In this document: positions 25,202 through 37,386 of the stretch, piece after piece
Layout: each line of letters begins with the position of its first letter
How positions within the stretch are numbered: the stretch's first letter is position 1
Assembly (NCBI GenBank): GCA_018524725.1
Contig: JAEUWP010000207.1
Location: forward strand, 124,001 to 188,000
DNA length: 64,000 bases
Direction: 5' to 3'
Source: Podaxis mareebaensis
Lineage: Eukaryota; Basidiomycota; Agaricomycetes; Agaricales; Agaricaceae
Notes under the pieces: generated by a model
What the model was told of the DNA's origin: nothing
The model's input: only the letters and a program-made list of their open reading frames with translations
Databases searched by the model: none
Translations under genes and position numbers: made by a program

Positions 25202-25429
25202 GCAGGACAGCCGACCATACGAGCGTTATACTCTTCATGGCCGCGACTGATTATCCCTGGACATTTTCCCGCGTAACACATGAGATAATTAAGTGCTCTG
25301 TAGCCCGGTCGTCTAACGTGAACAAGAATATGGATTAGTGACAAAAAACATGTTATTCCAGGACGACTAACGGTTTATGTTCGTCCACCCAGGGCGCCTT
25401 ATGTTTCTCACTGTCACAGTTCTTTTTTT

Positions 25430-26400
25430 AGGTGCACAACAGAAAGCGGAAATGTTGGACGAGATCCATCAACATATGATCATCCTTCTTTTGCCCCTTC
25501 TCGATACCCTCGTGGTAGTCTTCTTCCTGAAGAGAGGAATTTGATAAGGCCTTGGAAATACCTCAATCAATTGGGTGTATGCAAATTAAATTTCCCTCAC
25601 ACGCCTTGAACGAACTGTCATTTTATTTGCCAAGTTGTCCCCCAGGTCGCCGAATACTAATTGACCATCAGAGTTTCGTCTATTTTATTCTGCTTCCAAG
25701 TAGATATATTTCCCTTAGCAATTTTATATATGCCATGGCGTACGTCCAGCAACCGCCATTCCGCTTCTTGAAATTGACACTTTAAGAGCATTTATTCTCA
25801 GACTCTTCCCACCTATGAGGTCTTCCTTCAGCACTCAAGGGTGAAATATTTCGCCTTTGTACGGGTTTCTAGGGCACCCAAGATGGCACCAGAGGATACG
25901 TTCATCTTCGTTGGTAATTGTCTCAATGACGACCAAACAAGAGTGCCATTCCCAAAGGAGCGCAGATCGCAGTCCACATGCCGGGTGTTGATAACAACCA
26001 TAAGTACGCTGTGGTCGTTAATATCAGCAGCTAGGAAATACCTGTAGCGAATATTGTGAGAAGCATGAAGAATTCGGCCCCCGATAGATGTTCTAGTTAC
26101 GGTCTCCGTTGGTATGCCCAATACCTATCAGGACGTGAGTTTATAGATGGATTTCTATGTTTAGATCCTGGTGTTTGCATTGGAAGGAATCTCTCACCAC
26201 GCGGCCCGATAATTTGAAATTGCTGAATCCGTTTACGTAGGTTCAACGAGACGGAGGCCATAATTACCTTTATTGCTGATGTCAGTCGCTACAATGTTGA
26301 AATGCAAGGCGAACCTCGGTTCAGACTCGAGACATTCTGGAACGCAAGGCTCGCATCCTGTCTGTCGAGAAGGTCATAATGTTAGTGTGAGCCGCCTTGT
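25430..26400 (+). pseudogene. Decayed C-terminal half of a second P450 copy
   Basis: Fragments line up in order with the intact P450 upstream. AQQKAEMLDEIHQHM corresponds to the post-I-helix segment. IYAMA followed by a GT donor corresponds to TYVMA plus donor. The segment APEDTFIFVGNCLNDD matches APEDTSIVVGNCFNDE, and FNETEAI near 26240 matches FNETEGI. The remains are broken: the frame shifts after the segment VPFPK (about 25960), the ExxR helix is scrambled, stops interrupt the meander, and the heme-loop Cys is gone. I found no N-terminal half. This is best explained as a tandem duplicate, or an unequal-crossover remnant, that has lost function. Boundaries are approximate. Confidence 0.78.
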
Positions 26401-26592
26401 TCAGGGGGTTGATTCTTAAGCCAGGTCCATCACTCAGACCGACGGCGGTTTGATGAAAATACATAATGCGGTTTCGACTCGGGAACTTGTCAGAGAAACT
26501 TGAAGCGGTTCAGTCTGGGAGCACGTCTATACGTTGTTATACTACAAGCACATGCGAGAAGGCTCCTGGTGTGAGCAAGCTAATAACCGCTT

Positions 26593-28046
26593 TTAAGTCC
26601 ATCGCCCGGGGACGACAGGGTGAGAAGCAGATAAACCACCGTCGACAGCAAAGTTCTGGCCGTTGACGTAGCTTGAATCGTCTGTATAAAATTCGTTAGT
26701 GAAATCTCAGGAGGTAACAAATGGGCAATCGTGTACCTGAGGCTAGAAAGAGAACGGCGTTCGCAATTTCTGGGAAGGGTCAGAATCCGGGGTGAGGGGC
26801 CAGAAAATGGGGGCCTTACCTTCAGCAACACCGAAGCGCCCGAGAGGATTCAGCTGGCCAAGTTTGCCAGCTGTCCCACGTTGTCGGGCGTATTCAAACG
26901 TGAAGGTAGTCATGCCTGTTTCAATGAGACCCGGGCAGATGGAGTTCACTCGGATATCAGTCTTCTGTAGTTGATATGCAGAGGTCTTGGCCATCGAGTT
27001 GATACTGATTTTGGTGTGAGTACGGCCATACCGCGAGCATTAGTGAAGTGAGAGCTCACGCTGCTTTGCTTGCGCTGTCTGCCGTGAATCGTAAACGTTA
27101 GCTGGGCCTGCGATACGTGAAAACGATAGACTCACAGTCAATTGTCCCAGCACCAGATCGAAGACCGGCGGCTTGAGGATGATTAGGTTGTTGATACGTC
27201 CATGCAGAACTAAGGCTCACCAGAAGCTGTGAGGATGATGCTTCCACCGCTGTAGTCCTTGCCAACTGCTGGGTTGGGCTTCAACATTGCAGTCGAGGCA
27301 TGCTTAATGGCCAGAAAGCATCTGTGAATTTCTGATTGAGCAAACCCCTACATAGAGACATCTATTATCTCACGATAAAGCGTTAACTCGCATGCTCTCC
27401 ATGAAAAGTTCTTTGGAAGTATCATGGAGCGGTTTTTTTGAGGCGAAACCGGCCTATTTAATGACTGAGTCCGTGTCGGGGAGAGGGATGGAGGGTTTAA
27501 CGCACGTTGGCGAAGAATACATCGAGGCGGCCCTCTTCTTTCATAGCCTGTTCACAGACTCCTTTGATGGCATCTTCGTCAGCAGCGTCGGCTTGTTGCA
27601 CCGTAACCTTGGAACGTTCTCAAATACAAGGATCAGCTAAAAGTGCTGGATGGAGTCACCTTCACGTCAGAGTATTTCTTCTCAATGGTCTCCTTGAGAT
27701 TGGGAAGGTTTGTTCCGTCGAAGTCAATAAGATAAAGATGCTTTGCACCTGGGGGAATCAGGCGTGGGGCTGGTGCCTAGATACTCAACTCATTACCTTC
27801 ATGGGCAAATAGGATGGCCGTTGCACGGCTGGAAGGGAATTAGAGTCGTGAATAAACGAGGTGACGGAGGACGCACCCAATCCCCTTAAGTGACCCAACA
27901 CCAGTAAGAATGCAGACTTTGTCCTTCAACTTTGAGCCGCGTGGGGCATTGTCGAGGTGCGACTGGATCTTCTGAATGCGAGCCAGGGTGTGCTTGTATG
28001 TTTCTTCGAGGCTCTTATTGGCGGTAGGGAGTCTGTCGTAGGACAT
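26593..28046 (-). CDS. Short-chain dehydrogenase/reductase (SDR)
   Basis: A classical NAD(P)-dependent oxidoreductase. Minus-strand exons: 27877-28046, 27797-27828, 27660-27748, 27506-27607, 27374-27453, 27221-27321, 27136-27171, 27060-27078, 26820-27004, 26737-26769 and 26593-26681, giving 311 residues. The cofactor loop is TGVGSLKGIGRATA. A YLIDFD strand end suggests an acidic residue that favours NAD. The FFANAG turn, Ser of GGSIILTAS, the YSASK catalytic Tyr/Lys and RVNSICPGLIETGM after it complete the family set. The YSASK motif falls almost entirely in a 19-nt exon. A ~35-residue N-terminal extension precedes the Rossmann fold. Substrate unknown. Its place next to a P450 allows, but does not prove, a shared pathway. 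Confidence 0.88.
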
Positions 28047-28462
28047 GGCGGCTATAGAACACAAGATACGAACAGGGGATATGAATTGTTGGCTGAAGTG
28101 GGAAGTAGAAAGGGGCGCCGGTCACTCTAAGACGCCGGGGGCCGGTCAGCTGTTCGATCAGTCAACGCATTTAAAATGTGCGTTTTCCAAGGAGTCCTGT
28201 AGCCCCAAACGCTTCCCGGTTATCTGCTGGATGATCCAGAGATGTATATTTTTGTCATTTGTGTAGGATTTATTTGCCCTCCCCAATTCTTGGATTAGTG
28301 CTGTGAAAAACGGTGACCTAAATCAGCTACCTGACCAGTTGCGGCGTCACCCGTCTTCGACTGACTCCCATTTCATCATCTCGGGCACAATTTCTATCCG
28401 CTTACAATCTGCACTCCTCCACCAACAACGTTTCTTCAAGCGTTTGGGGTGACGCCTACGAA
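28047..28462. promoter_or_regulatory. Divergent promoter region, SDR / P5B ATPase
   Basis: The 416 bases between two divergent start codons must contain both promoters. The right half has CT-rich leader-like sequence before 28463. No individual site is called. Confidence 0.4.
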
Positions 28463-31400
28463 ATGTCGCCGGTTGCGGGATCAAGCAGTTACCCCACTCA
28501 TGACTACACCGAGGGCGCATCTGCGATTGACATCGAGGAAGCTATAGCCAACACCAAACGTTCGCGCCGCGATTCTCAGTACAGTACTTATCTTGAAGAT
28601 GATGAAGGTGGTGCCATGTTCTCTGGTCCCGGGCATTCAGTGAATCCCAGCAGTGTGTCGCGGATGTCAAATTTGGAGTTTGGGAGAAGGAGTAGTGACG
28701 ATTGGTCACGGGCACGGAGGAAGAGCCATGACTCCCTTGGTTCTCGACGCCGGTCAAGCAGACGTTCCAGTGTGGATAGTCAGGTGTCACGACAGTCAAT
28801 AAATGGGGACGGAGTCCCAGGTGAACCGGACGAGAACTCTTCTCTCCTGAGCGATGATGGTCGGAGTGGGCGAAGTGGAGATAGGAAACATCACAAATCC
28901 TTGCCTTCTCCGCAACGGCATTCCGTTTTCGAAAACATAGCCAATTTGTTTGGTCGTTCTACCGCAGGCGACCAAGCTGGACATCGTCGATTCTCAATCT
29001 CGCAAAGGTCTTCGACCAGCCGACTTTCGCGTGGCAGCCGTCGAAGCCGTCGTTCAGCCGATACCTCAGAACATGCGGTGGACAGTGATGAAGGAGAGGA
29101 GCGCTGGGGCTATTCTTCTGCAGAAGAAGAAGAATCTGAGGAGGAACCAGTCAACGTTATGCGCGACAACGCCTCGGCATCTACAAGCATGGAATACGAT
29201 TCTGAACCCTCTACTCCGACAGAGCCGACCCAAAACCTTCCACTTCTTGCCATGGATTCAGTCTTTGGTGGGGAAGCTCGTATCGACATGGACGTCTCGT
29301 TCACACTTCTTGATGCACCACCTCCCGGACCGCCAAGCAGGCAGACTATTTATATTGCGGATGAGGATAGCACAATTCGCTTCATTGGATACGAGGTTGT
29401 ATGGTGGCGTGCATGGTTATGGAACATTGGTTGCATTTTCTCTCTCGGTATTCTGGCACTACTTGGACACTGGTTTCCCCGCTTATGGTTACTCTGGGTT
29501 GCCCACGAAAAGGCCTTCATTGATTCTCATAATGGATTCGTTGTCGTAGAGGTGCGTATCATGATATCCCCTCCCATACTCGCGTTCTTACGCGGGGCAA
29601 GTCTGCTTACAGAGCAATTACACTACTCCCCATCCGTGATTTGGATTATCATCATCATATATCTACGGTATTACCCCTCAGTGTGTCAGTCGACCAATGC
29701 ACCGAGTTGTGTAGGTCGAGCCTGGAGCAGAAGATGGACGAACATTTCAATCCCAAGAATGGTATTTTGAAGAAGCTTCTCATGGTTGATTACCGCCATA
29801 CCCGTTTTGTTCTGGATCCTCGAACGGGCCTTTTTAGCATGATCAAGTAAGGTTTTCATCTACTCGAATCCCTGTTTCCGACTGACGTTAATATAAGAGA
29901 CTGGAGAGATCCTGCATGGACGAATGCTGGAACTGTCCAAGGTGGTTTGACGAGTGCTACCATTGAGCAGCGCGTAATCCTCTTCGGCCCAAATGAGATC
30001 GATATCGAAGCCAAGTCGGTACCTGCATTGTTAGTCGACGAGGTACGCACTCGTGGCTTTCCCAAGTACAGCACGTCCTCATAGTCACGTAGGTCATCCA
30101 TCCATTTTACGTCTTCCAAATTGCCAGTATCATTCTTTGGTCATTGGATGACTACTATTATTATGCTTTCTGCATCGGACTTATCTCAGTTGTGAGCATT
30201 ATCTCAACGCTTGTCGAGACTCGCAAGGTTGGTGCTCCTTGCCGTGAATCGGGATATATTCTGAAAGGTGTTGGATTAGACAATTACGCGTATGCGCGAA
30301 ATGTCTCGTTTTGTCTGCAAACTGACTGTACTGCGGAATGGAGAATGTACGAACTGCAGTCTCGATCACATATTACGGATATCTGACGGTTTTCTTATAG
30401 GGATTGAACGTGACTCTACAGAATTGGTTCCTGGAGATGTCGTTAATTTGTCAGACTCACAGTTCTCAACTTTGCCTGCTGATCTTTTTCTCCTTGTTGG
30501 TGACGCTATCGTCAATGAGAGCATGTTGACAGGCGAAAGTGTGCCGGTCAGCAAGGTTCCTATGAAGGACGATGATCTGAATAGATGGAGGGAGGAAAAG
30601 CAGGAGAATCCGAAGTGCTTCCTGTACGGGGGGACAAGAATTGTCAGGATTCGAGGGTCGTATACTCAAGATGGACTAGGGAAACCCGCAACGGCTCTCG
30701 TTGCTCGCACAGGTAGACTGAACCTTGTGCTCCAAGAATCTTTGTGGTACTTACCTCTGGAATAGGATTCAACACGACGAAAGGCGCCCTCGTGCGGTCT
30801 ATGCTCTATCCCAAACCCATTGGCTTCAAGTTCTATCGCGATTCCGTCCGCTTCATTGGTGTATTAGCGTGCATTGCTGGTATTGGGTTCTGTTTTAGTG
30901 CCGTACAGTTCGTCAGACTAGGGGTAAGCTATTCAGGGCGCACATGTCCATCGGCATGCTAACTCTGAACAACAGGTACCCTTCCACACTATTGTCGTTC
31001 GTGCATTGGACCTCATCACCGTTGTTGTTCCACCAGCTCTACCAGCAACATTGTCTATTGGGACTAGCTTTGCTATCACTCGACTTCGAAAACAAGGAAT
31101 CTACTGCATTGCACCCAGCCGAGTCAATGTAGCCGGGAAAATCAACGTCTGTTGCTTCGATAAAACCGGTACCCTTACCGAAGACGGCCTGGACATCCTC
31201 GGTGTACGTGGGCTTGAACGTAATATGCAAATGTTTGGTGAATTGCTCGAAGACGTTCACGACCTACCAATCGGCAACAACAAAGCCTCCTTCTTGCATG
31301 CACTTGCGACGTGTCATTCTCTGAAGATGGTGGATGATGAAATTATCGGTGATCCGTTAGACGTGAAGATGTTCGAATTCACGAAGTGGACATTGGAAGA

Positions 31401-33816
31401 GGGGCGTGTGGCTGGCACAGGGACAATCAAATCGAGGGGGGTAGTCGTTGAGCAAGCAGCACTTGTGCAGACCGTTGTGAGGCCACCTGGATCAGGACAA
31501 TTCAGACTGGAGGATGCTCTGAAGGGTGGTGCCAAGGTTTGTGGTGTTTGTGTGTGCCTTTGACATTGAAACTGAAGTGAAGAGGCTGTAGCACGCCCAT
31601 TTCCTTGAATTGGGTGTGATAAGAACCTTCGAGTTCGTGTCTTCGCTCAGGAGGATGAGTGTCATTGTAAAGAGGTTGAAGAGCACCAGTATGGAGATTT
31701 ATGTGAAGGGTGCCCCGGAAGTCATGGCTGATATCTGCGAAAAGGATTCCTGTGAGTTTATAAACCTCACCGTGGACATATGCGGAACTCAATGGTTGAT
31801 CAATAATCGGTTTCTAGTTCCTCAGGACTATGACGACCTTTTGTCATACTATACGAAGCGTGGATACCGTGTTATCGCCATGGCTGGGAAGAGCATTGAA
31901 GGATTGTCTTGGTTGAAAGCCCAACGCATGAAGCGGTGAGTCCGATCTCACTTGTCCTCTGATCAGGTATTTACGATTACATGCCGAAGCGAGCAAGCAG
32001 AGTCCGGTTTACGCTTCCTTGGTCTCATCATCTTTGAGAACAGATTGAAACCAGGGACTGCCCCAGCCATCCAGCAACTGCGCACAGCCCACTTGGCATG
32101 CAGAATGATCACTGGTGATAATTCATTGACGGCTGTCAGTGTTGCCCGAGAGTGTTCCTTGATCAATCAAGCTGCACACGTGTTTGCGCCTTCTTTCAGT
32201 CGAGGTGGAGTATCTACGCGTCATCTTAGAAGTGTTGTTAACTTTCGACTTCCCTAGGAAACGCTTCTTTGCCTACATCCAAATTGGTTTGGACTTGTAT
32301 GGACGACCCCCTGTGGAGACTCGACCCATATAGCCTCAAGCCGTTGACACCACCTCCACATCATACTGTTGAGTCGGACGAAATCAATTATCAAGACTAT
32401 TCGCTCGTGGTAACTGGAGATGTGTTCCGGTGGATGATCAACTATGCACCGTTGGAAACATTACAACGAGTGGGTTTCTCAGTCTAACTCTGTTTTTGGA
32501 GGTTTTCTCATTGGGGACAATATTTACTTTAGATGCTAGTAAAAGCGCAGATTTTCGCCCGAATGTCGCCCGACGAAAAGAACGAGATTGTGGAGCGCTT
32601 GCAAACTCTAGGTTACACGGTCCTCATGTGTGGTGATGGAGCCAATGATTGCGCGGCTCTCAAAGCAGCTGATGTTGGGATATCGCTCTCCGAAGCAGAA
32701 GCTAGTGTTGCTGCTCCATTCACGACCACGACTCCAGATATAGGATGTGTGATCGAGGTCATCAAAGAAGGACGCGCTGCTCTTGTCACGAGTTTCAGCT
32801 GCTTCAAATATATGTGAGTGTTTCCTTACCAGAGGATGTATGCACACATTTTGAACTTATTACAGGGCCTTGTACTCACTTATCCAGTTCACGTCGGTGA
32901 CGCTGTTGTATTCCTTCGCGTCTTCACTCGGTGACTTCCAGGTATGTGGTCAGGAGCCGAGTTGTCACATGTAGATTGACAGGACGTTTTGTCACCAGTT
33001 CCTTTACATCGATCTTTTCATCATCATACCAATTGCTGTTACCAGTGCGTTCCGTTGACTATGATGCCCCGAATTGAACTGAGAACATCTTTTCTCAGTG
33101 GGACGTACATTACCATATCCGCGGATATATCCGAAGCGCCCAACGGCGAGCTTGGTGTCGAAGAAAGTACTGGCGAGTATCATAGGTCAAATTCTCATCA
33201 CGAGCGGGTTTCAAGTGTGGGGATATTTATGGGTGCGAACACAACCATGGTAGGTGCCTTAGCTAGCATTCTCCTCCTACGAATCCAAAGTTCTAACCTT
33301 ATGCAGGTATACGCCACCTCCGCAAAATGACCCGTCCTCTGATGACAACAAACTTGAGTCGACGAACTATGAAAATACGGTGTTGTTCTTGATCTCCTGT
33401 TTCCAGTATATCCTGGTAGCAGCTGTGTTTAGTATCGGCCCGCCGTATCGTAAATCCATGTGGACAAATGGTGAGTGAAATCAAGCAACACCATCAATGA
33501 TGGAATCCCTGACGTGTCTCAAATAGCCTGGTTGATGATCTCGATGCTTGCTCTGTCGGCCTTTAACGTGCTAGTGCTTGTAGCACCTCCGAAACCCCTC
33601 GAAGACTTGTTGACACTTGTGACACTTCCGATGGCGGCCAGGCTGGTGTTGCTGGCTGTTGCAGCAGGAAACGTAGCTGCTTCAATGGCGTTTGAGCAAT
33701 GGGGTGCGCAGGTCGTAGGCAGTGTGATCGGGTCCGTGATGCGATGGTGGCAGCGGGGCCGGAGGAGAGTACAAGAGGGGAAAGTATACAAAGTGGTTGA
33801 AGGGGGAATGCGGTAG
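28463..33816 (+). CDS. P5B-type P-type ATPase (Ypk9/ATP13A2-like)
   Basis: P5B ATPases sit in vacuolar/lysosomal membranes; animal members export polyamines, and yeast Ypk9 protects against metal stress. Eighteen exons give 1474 residues. About 300 Ser/Arg- and acid-rich residues precede the first hydrophobic segment (ending near [11 protein letters not shown]). The A-domain motif is [10 protein letters not shown]. The membrane motif is [11 protein letters not shown], whose PPALP form marks P5B, and the phosphorylation site is [12 protein letters not shown] with Asp at about 779. The N-domain has VKGAPEVM. The hinge is [20 protein letters not shown], and six C-terminal hydrophobic helices follow. 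Exon 2 uses the acceptor at 29601; only this choice continues the conserved [11 protein letters not shown] segment. The long N-terminal tail is larger than in yeast Ypk9. Confidence 0.93.
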
Positions 33817-34294
33817 TTAGCTGATCGTTGATGTAGACACAGAATCATGTACGAATCACACGGGGTCTGGGCGAGTCCAGGACATGAATCGTCAATGAAA
33901 TCTTCTCATTGTTGCCTGGTCGCTCGCATGTCGGCGATGGATGGTTGTTGAGAGACTGGCAGATACCATTGCCAACGCCGTGCCGGCCGGGTTGAGAGCA
34001 TGCGGAGTTTGAATTGAGGTGATGTATGCCGGTGAATTGGCCGGGCGGTCGCAAGGGTCCCGGCGATGTCAGTTACATAGTGATACGCTTCGTCTTTGTC
34101 CTCTCCCCATTCTTCCTCTTCGCTTTCTCTTTTCTTTTCTTTTTTTTTTTCTTTTTCGTCTTCCGCGAACGACCCCGCCCCAAGGGCACTTCCAATCGTT
34201 TCCAAATACCCCGTCCCTCACCACCCCTCACTTCGTCGTCGAGAAACCGCAGGAACCGGGCTCAACGTCAACCCAAACCACTGGCCCCATCGCC
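33817..34294. promoter_or_regulatory. Intergenic region with pyrimidine-rich leader tract
   Basis: A run of C and T with a T10+ tract covers about 34099-34160, roughly 140-190 bases before the start codon of the surface-protein gene. CT-rich tracts at this place are common in fungal promoters or 5' leaders. The left half is the 3' end of the ATPase transcript. Confidence 0.45.
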
Positions 34295-35729
34295 ATGCTC
34301 TCCTTGAAGCGCGCACTTCAAACTGCTTTCCTCGCTATCACCTGCACTCTTCTCCTTAATACCCAGACCTACGCTCTGCCTCTGGAAGTCCGCCAGCAGA
34401 ATGGAACTCAGACGCTGACCACTGTTACCACCCATATGACGTGCGTATCTCCCCATGATACTCTCGCGTCTGGAAATTTATCCGTATCACAGCGCTGATG
34501 GACCTGCTACTGAGACGTGCACCATCGTGCTCACACCTGTCACAGGCAGTAACGGCCAACCAGCGGTCCAGGAAGTCAGGACGTGCACAATCCAGCTGGA
34601 CTCGACAACTACCACTTCATCTGCTGTGCCAGGCGTCTCTACCTCCGCTTCCGTCTCCGTCTCCATCTCTACCACAGGCTCTGCCTCTACTTCTGCTGTC
34701 TCTACCCCTAGCTCTGTCCCCATCTCTACCCCAGGCTCAAGCTCTGCTACTGTTTCCACTCCCGCTTCAAGCTCTTCCGCCGCGCAGGTCTCGGTGACTT
34801 CCTCGGCCTCCATCAGTTCCACACCCGATGCAAGCTCAGCTTCGACCAGCATCGCATCTAGCACCCTCACGAGTAGTGCTGTCACGTCTGCTGCCGCTAG
34901 TTCCGTCGGCGCGTCGATTTCTACTTCAATCACTTCGGCAGTCCCGTCAGGATCAGGATCGGGAGCGATTTCTGCCAATGTAAGCTTCAAATCACACTCG
35001 TACTTGCCAGTTGATTCAACACTCAATAGCCTATTTCGACTGTTACCCCCACACCAAGTTCTGTTTCAGTCACATCAGTACTGTCAACATCACCGTCAGC
35101 CTCGCAGAGACCGATCTCCCCCAATGTATGAATAACTTCATGTTTTGGTCCATTCTCATACTGAGCCAGCAACAGCCGGTCTCTAGTGTTACACCGACTT
35201 CTGGTTCATCAAGTACAAGCACAACAAGCAGCGTCCCGTCGTCAACGTCGATAAGCTCTCAAAGTCAATCTCAAGCGACCACTGTCGGTTCTGCTGCTGC
35301 CGGAAACACGGCCATCCCTTCAGCGAGCTTACCGTCAAATAGTCCGAGCACTACTTCGGCTGCAGACTCCACTTTCAGCATGCCAGGAAAGAAGCTATCC
35401 GTCCTCCCAATTGGTCTTGGTGTTTTTGCAGGTATCTCGGTGATCGCCCTCATCGTCGTCGGTCTCGTCACCTATGAGCGCACGAAATACCGCAAGGTAG
35501 GCATATCCCATTATATGTCCCTCATCGACTTTTGACATTGTCATCTTCAGGCGTTCAGGAAACAAAAACTTGCGGAGTCAGCTGCTGCAATGGGTTATGG
35601 TGGCATGACGTGAGTCATTAGCCTATTCGCTTAACTTCTTACTCAAGGAATCCTCCCAGACGACAAACGTAGATAGATTTTGCATTTTCTTTTTCTCTTG
35701 GCAGTGGACTGCTTTGGAGGTTGCACTAG
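34295..35729 (+). CDS. Ser/Thr-rich single-pass membrane protein, mucin-like
   Basis: Exons 34295-34440, 34493-34979, 35030-35125, 35170-35496, 35551-35609 and 35705-35729 give 379 residues. An N-terminal signal peptide (ALQTAFLAITCTLLLNTQTYA) is followed by a small domain with two Cys-containing strands (TETCTIVLTPV, VRTCTIQLD). About 200 residues of Ser/Thr/Ala/Val repeats, surely heavily O-glycosylated in the cell, come next. One transmembrane helix (GLGVFAGISVIALIVVGLV, about 323-342) leads to a short basic tail YERTKYRKAFRKQK. The layout resembles Mid2/WSC-type cell-wall stress sensors, but no WSC cysteine domain is present, so sensor function is only a guess. The coding frame uses a 25-nt last exon. 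Confidence 0.8.
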
Positions 35730-36066
35730 TGATTACACAGGTTACTGTGTCGAGTATATTATTCGCAATGTATTCCCAGGACAGGGTCTTGTATTATGAA
35801 TGTATGAGCGGTGTAGCTTGTGCAAAGCAAGTGCCACAGGGGCTATTGCACCTGTCAAATCAACGTGACTGATTTTGGTTCACAGCCTCGGTAAGCATCA
35901 TGGTGAAACAACCCCCAACTGATTCATTCCCTATGGCTCTTGAACAGATGGCGCATCAGTTGCACAAAGTTGACAGGCTGGTCATCACTTTCCTCGTGGA
36001 CAACTGTATCGAATGGTTGGTCCTTCCGGACTTTCACCGTGGAAAACAACCTTGACGATGTGAAGG
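35730..36066. other. Intergenic region
   Basis: A 337-base spacer between two genes on the same strand. It should carry the terminator region of the surface-protein gene and the promoter of the hydrolase. No recognisable element was seen. Confidence 0.4.
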
Positions 36067-37386
36067 ATGACGAAACTGCCTCCTGGCTTTACGCATGAAC
36101 TAACCCAACACATGCAATTAGAGCCAACGCCGGATGAGGTTCTGGGGGTTCCCATCTTGAACTTTGATCACTTCTGCTGCGGTGAGTTACCTGTGAACAT
36201 TCAAGTTGACATATTGACGTAAATGATGTACTTCGTGCAATAGGCGCTCATGGGTTCTCTGTGCTCATTGTAGGTTGCCGTCACTCACGGCAAAGTATCC
36301 TGTCATAGTCATGTACACAGGAAACGGAAGTAGGCGAATGTGGGGAAAGCGCCCACGCCTTTACCACTTTATTCGATACGGGCCCCGATAAGTTTTCCCT
36401 AGTCCGCAATGCACGTGGACTAAATATTCCAACGGACAAGATAACGCGAGTGGTTACCTCGCACTGGCACAGCGATCATACCGGCGGGCTGCTCTCATTC
36501 CTGAAATTAAGGGGAGAACAGGTCCAAACTCTTGGTCGTCAAGCTGAACAGTGCGTTGTGGACGTCCATCCGGACCGCCCAATCGCTCGAGGCATAGCGC
36601 CCAGACCTAATTTTGACACGGTGGCGTGTGCGTTGACCATCGATCCTACATTTAAGGAGATCGAGGAGGCTGGAGGTGTGGTAGAAAAGCATGGAGAGGC
36701 ACACACAGTAGCTGGAGGGACAGTTTGGGTGAGTGGGGAGATTCCCCGAGTAACGGAGTGGGAAACTGGTATTCCAGGCGGAAGTCGGTGGATTGACGGA
36801 GAGCAGGGAGAAAAGGGTCGATGGATTTCTGAGTCCGTAAGCAATGTCCGGACGCACAGCATCGGCTATTCTGCTGACACGATTCTGGTCCCCAGCACAT
36901 CATGGACGAGCGCTATGTCGCTGTCGATGTCAAGGGAAAGGGTCTCGTCGTTTTCAGCGCGTAAGTCCTTTGTGCGGTCGTTATCTCATGCCCTCACTCC
37001 GACCGAAACAGGTGTTCCCATGCTGGCATTGTTAATGTTATCAAAGATGCCGTGGCAGTCTTCCGACGACCTATCTTTATGGTAAATACAGCAGCCGCTT
37101 GGCAAATACCACAGATACTAACCGCGACGGCTAGGTCGTTGGTGGCCTTCACTTAGCCGGTCCCGAATTTAGTCCTCGTATTCCTCCTACGGTCGATTTC
37201 CTGAGCAACACGCTTCGACCTGCGCCCACTTATGTACTTCCTATGCATTGCTCAGGTTTCCAGTCGAAGATTGCGTTAGAAAAGGCCTTTGGAGAAGGCT
37301 GTGTACCTGCGGGAGTCGGGTTAAGGGTCAGTTTGGTGGGCAATAACGAGGCTGAGGCACACATATATCCACCTTTGATATTGTAA
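36067..37386 (+). CDS. Metallo-beta-lactamase-fold hydrolase (COG1237-like)
   Basis: Exons 36067-36181, 36244-36269, 36321-36836, 36896-36960, 37012-37081 and 37135-37386 give 347 residues. The metal-binding signature is TSHWHSDHTGG (HxHxDH). It is followed by VVFSACSHAGIVN, in which the His is a third-site ligand, then VVGGLHLAG and LPMHCSG near the end. This order, with a Cys-Ser-His motif, matches the archaeal/bacterial dihydropterin-phosphate-synthase-like branch of the superfamily, which has fungal members of unknown substrate. No targeting signal is evident. The second exon is only 26 nt. The start at 36067 is the first ATG giving the conserved N-terminal strand before LGVPILNFDHFC. Confidence 0.85.
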
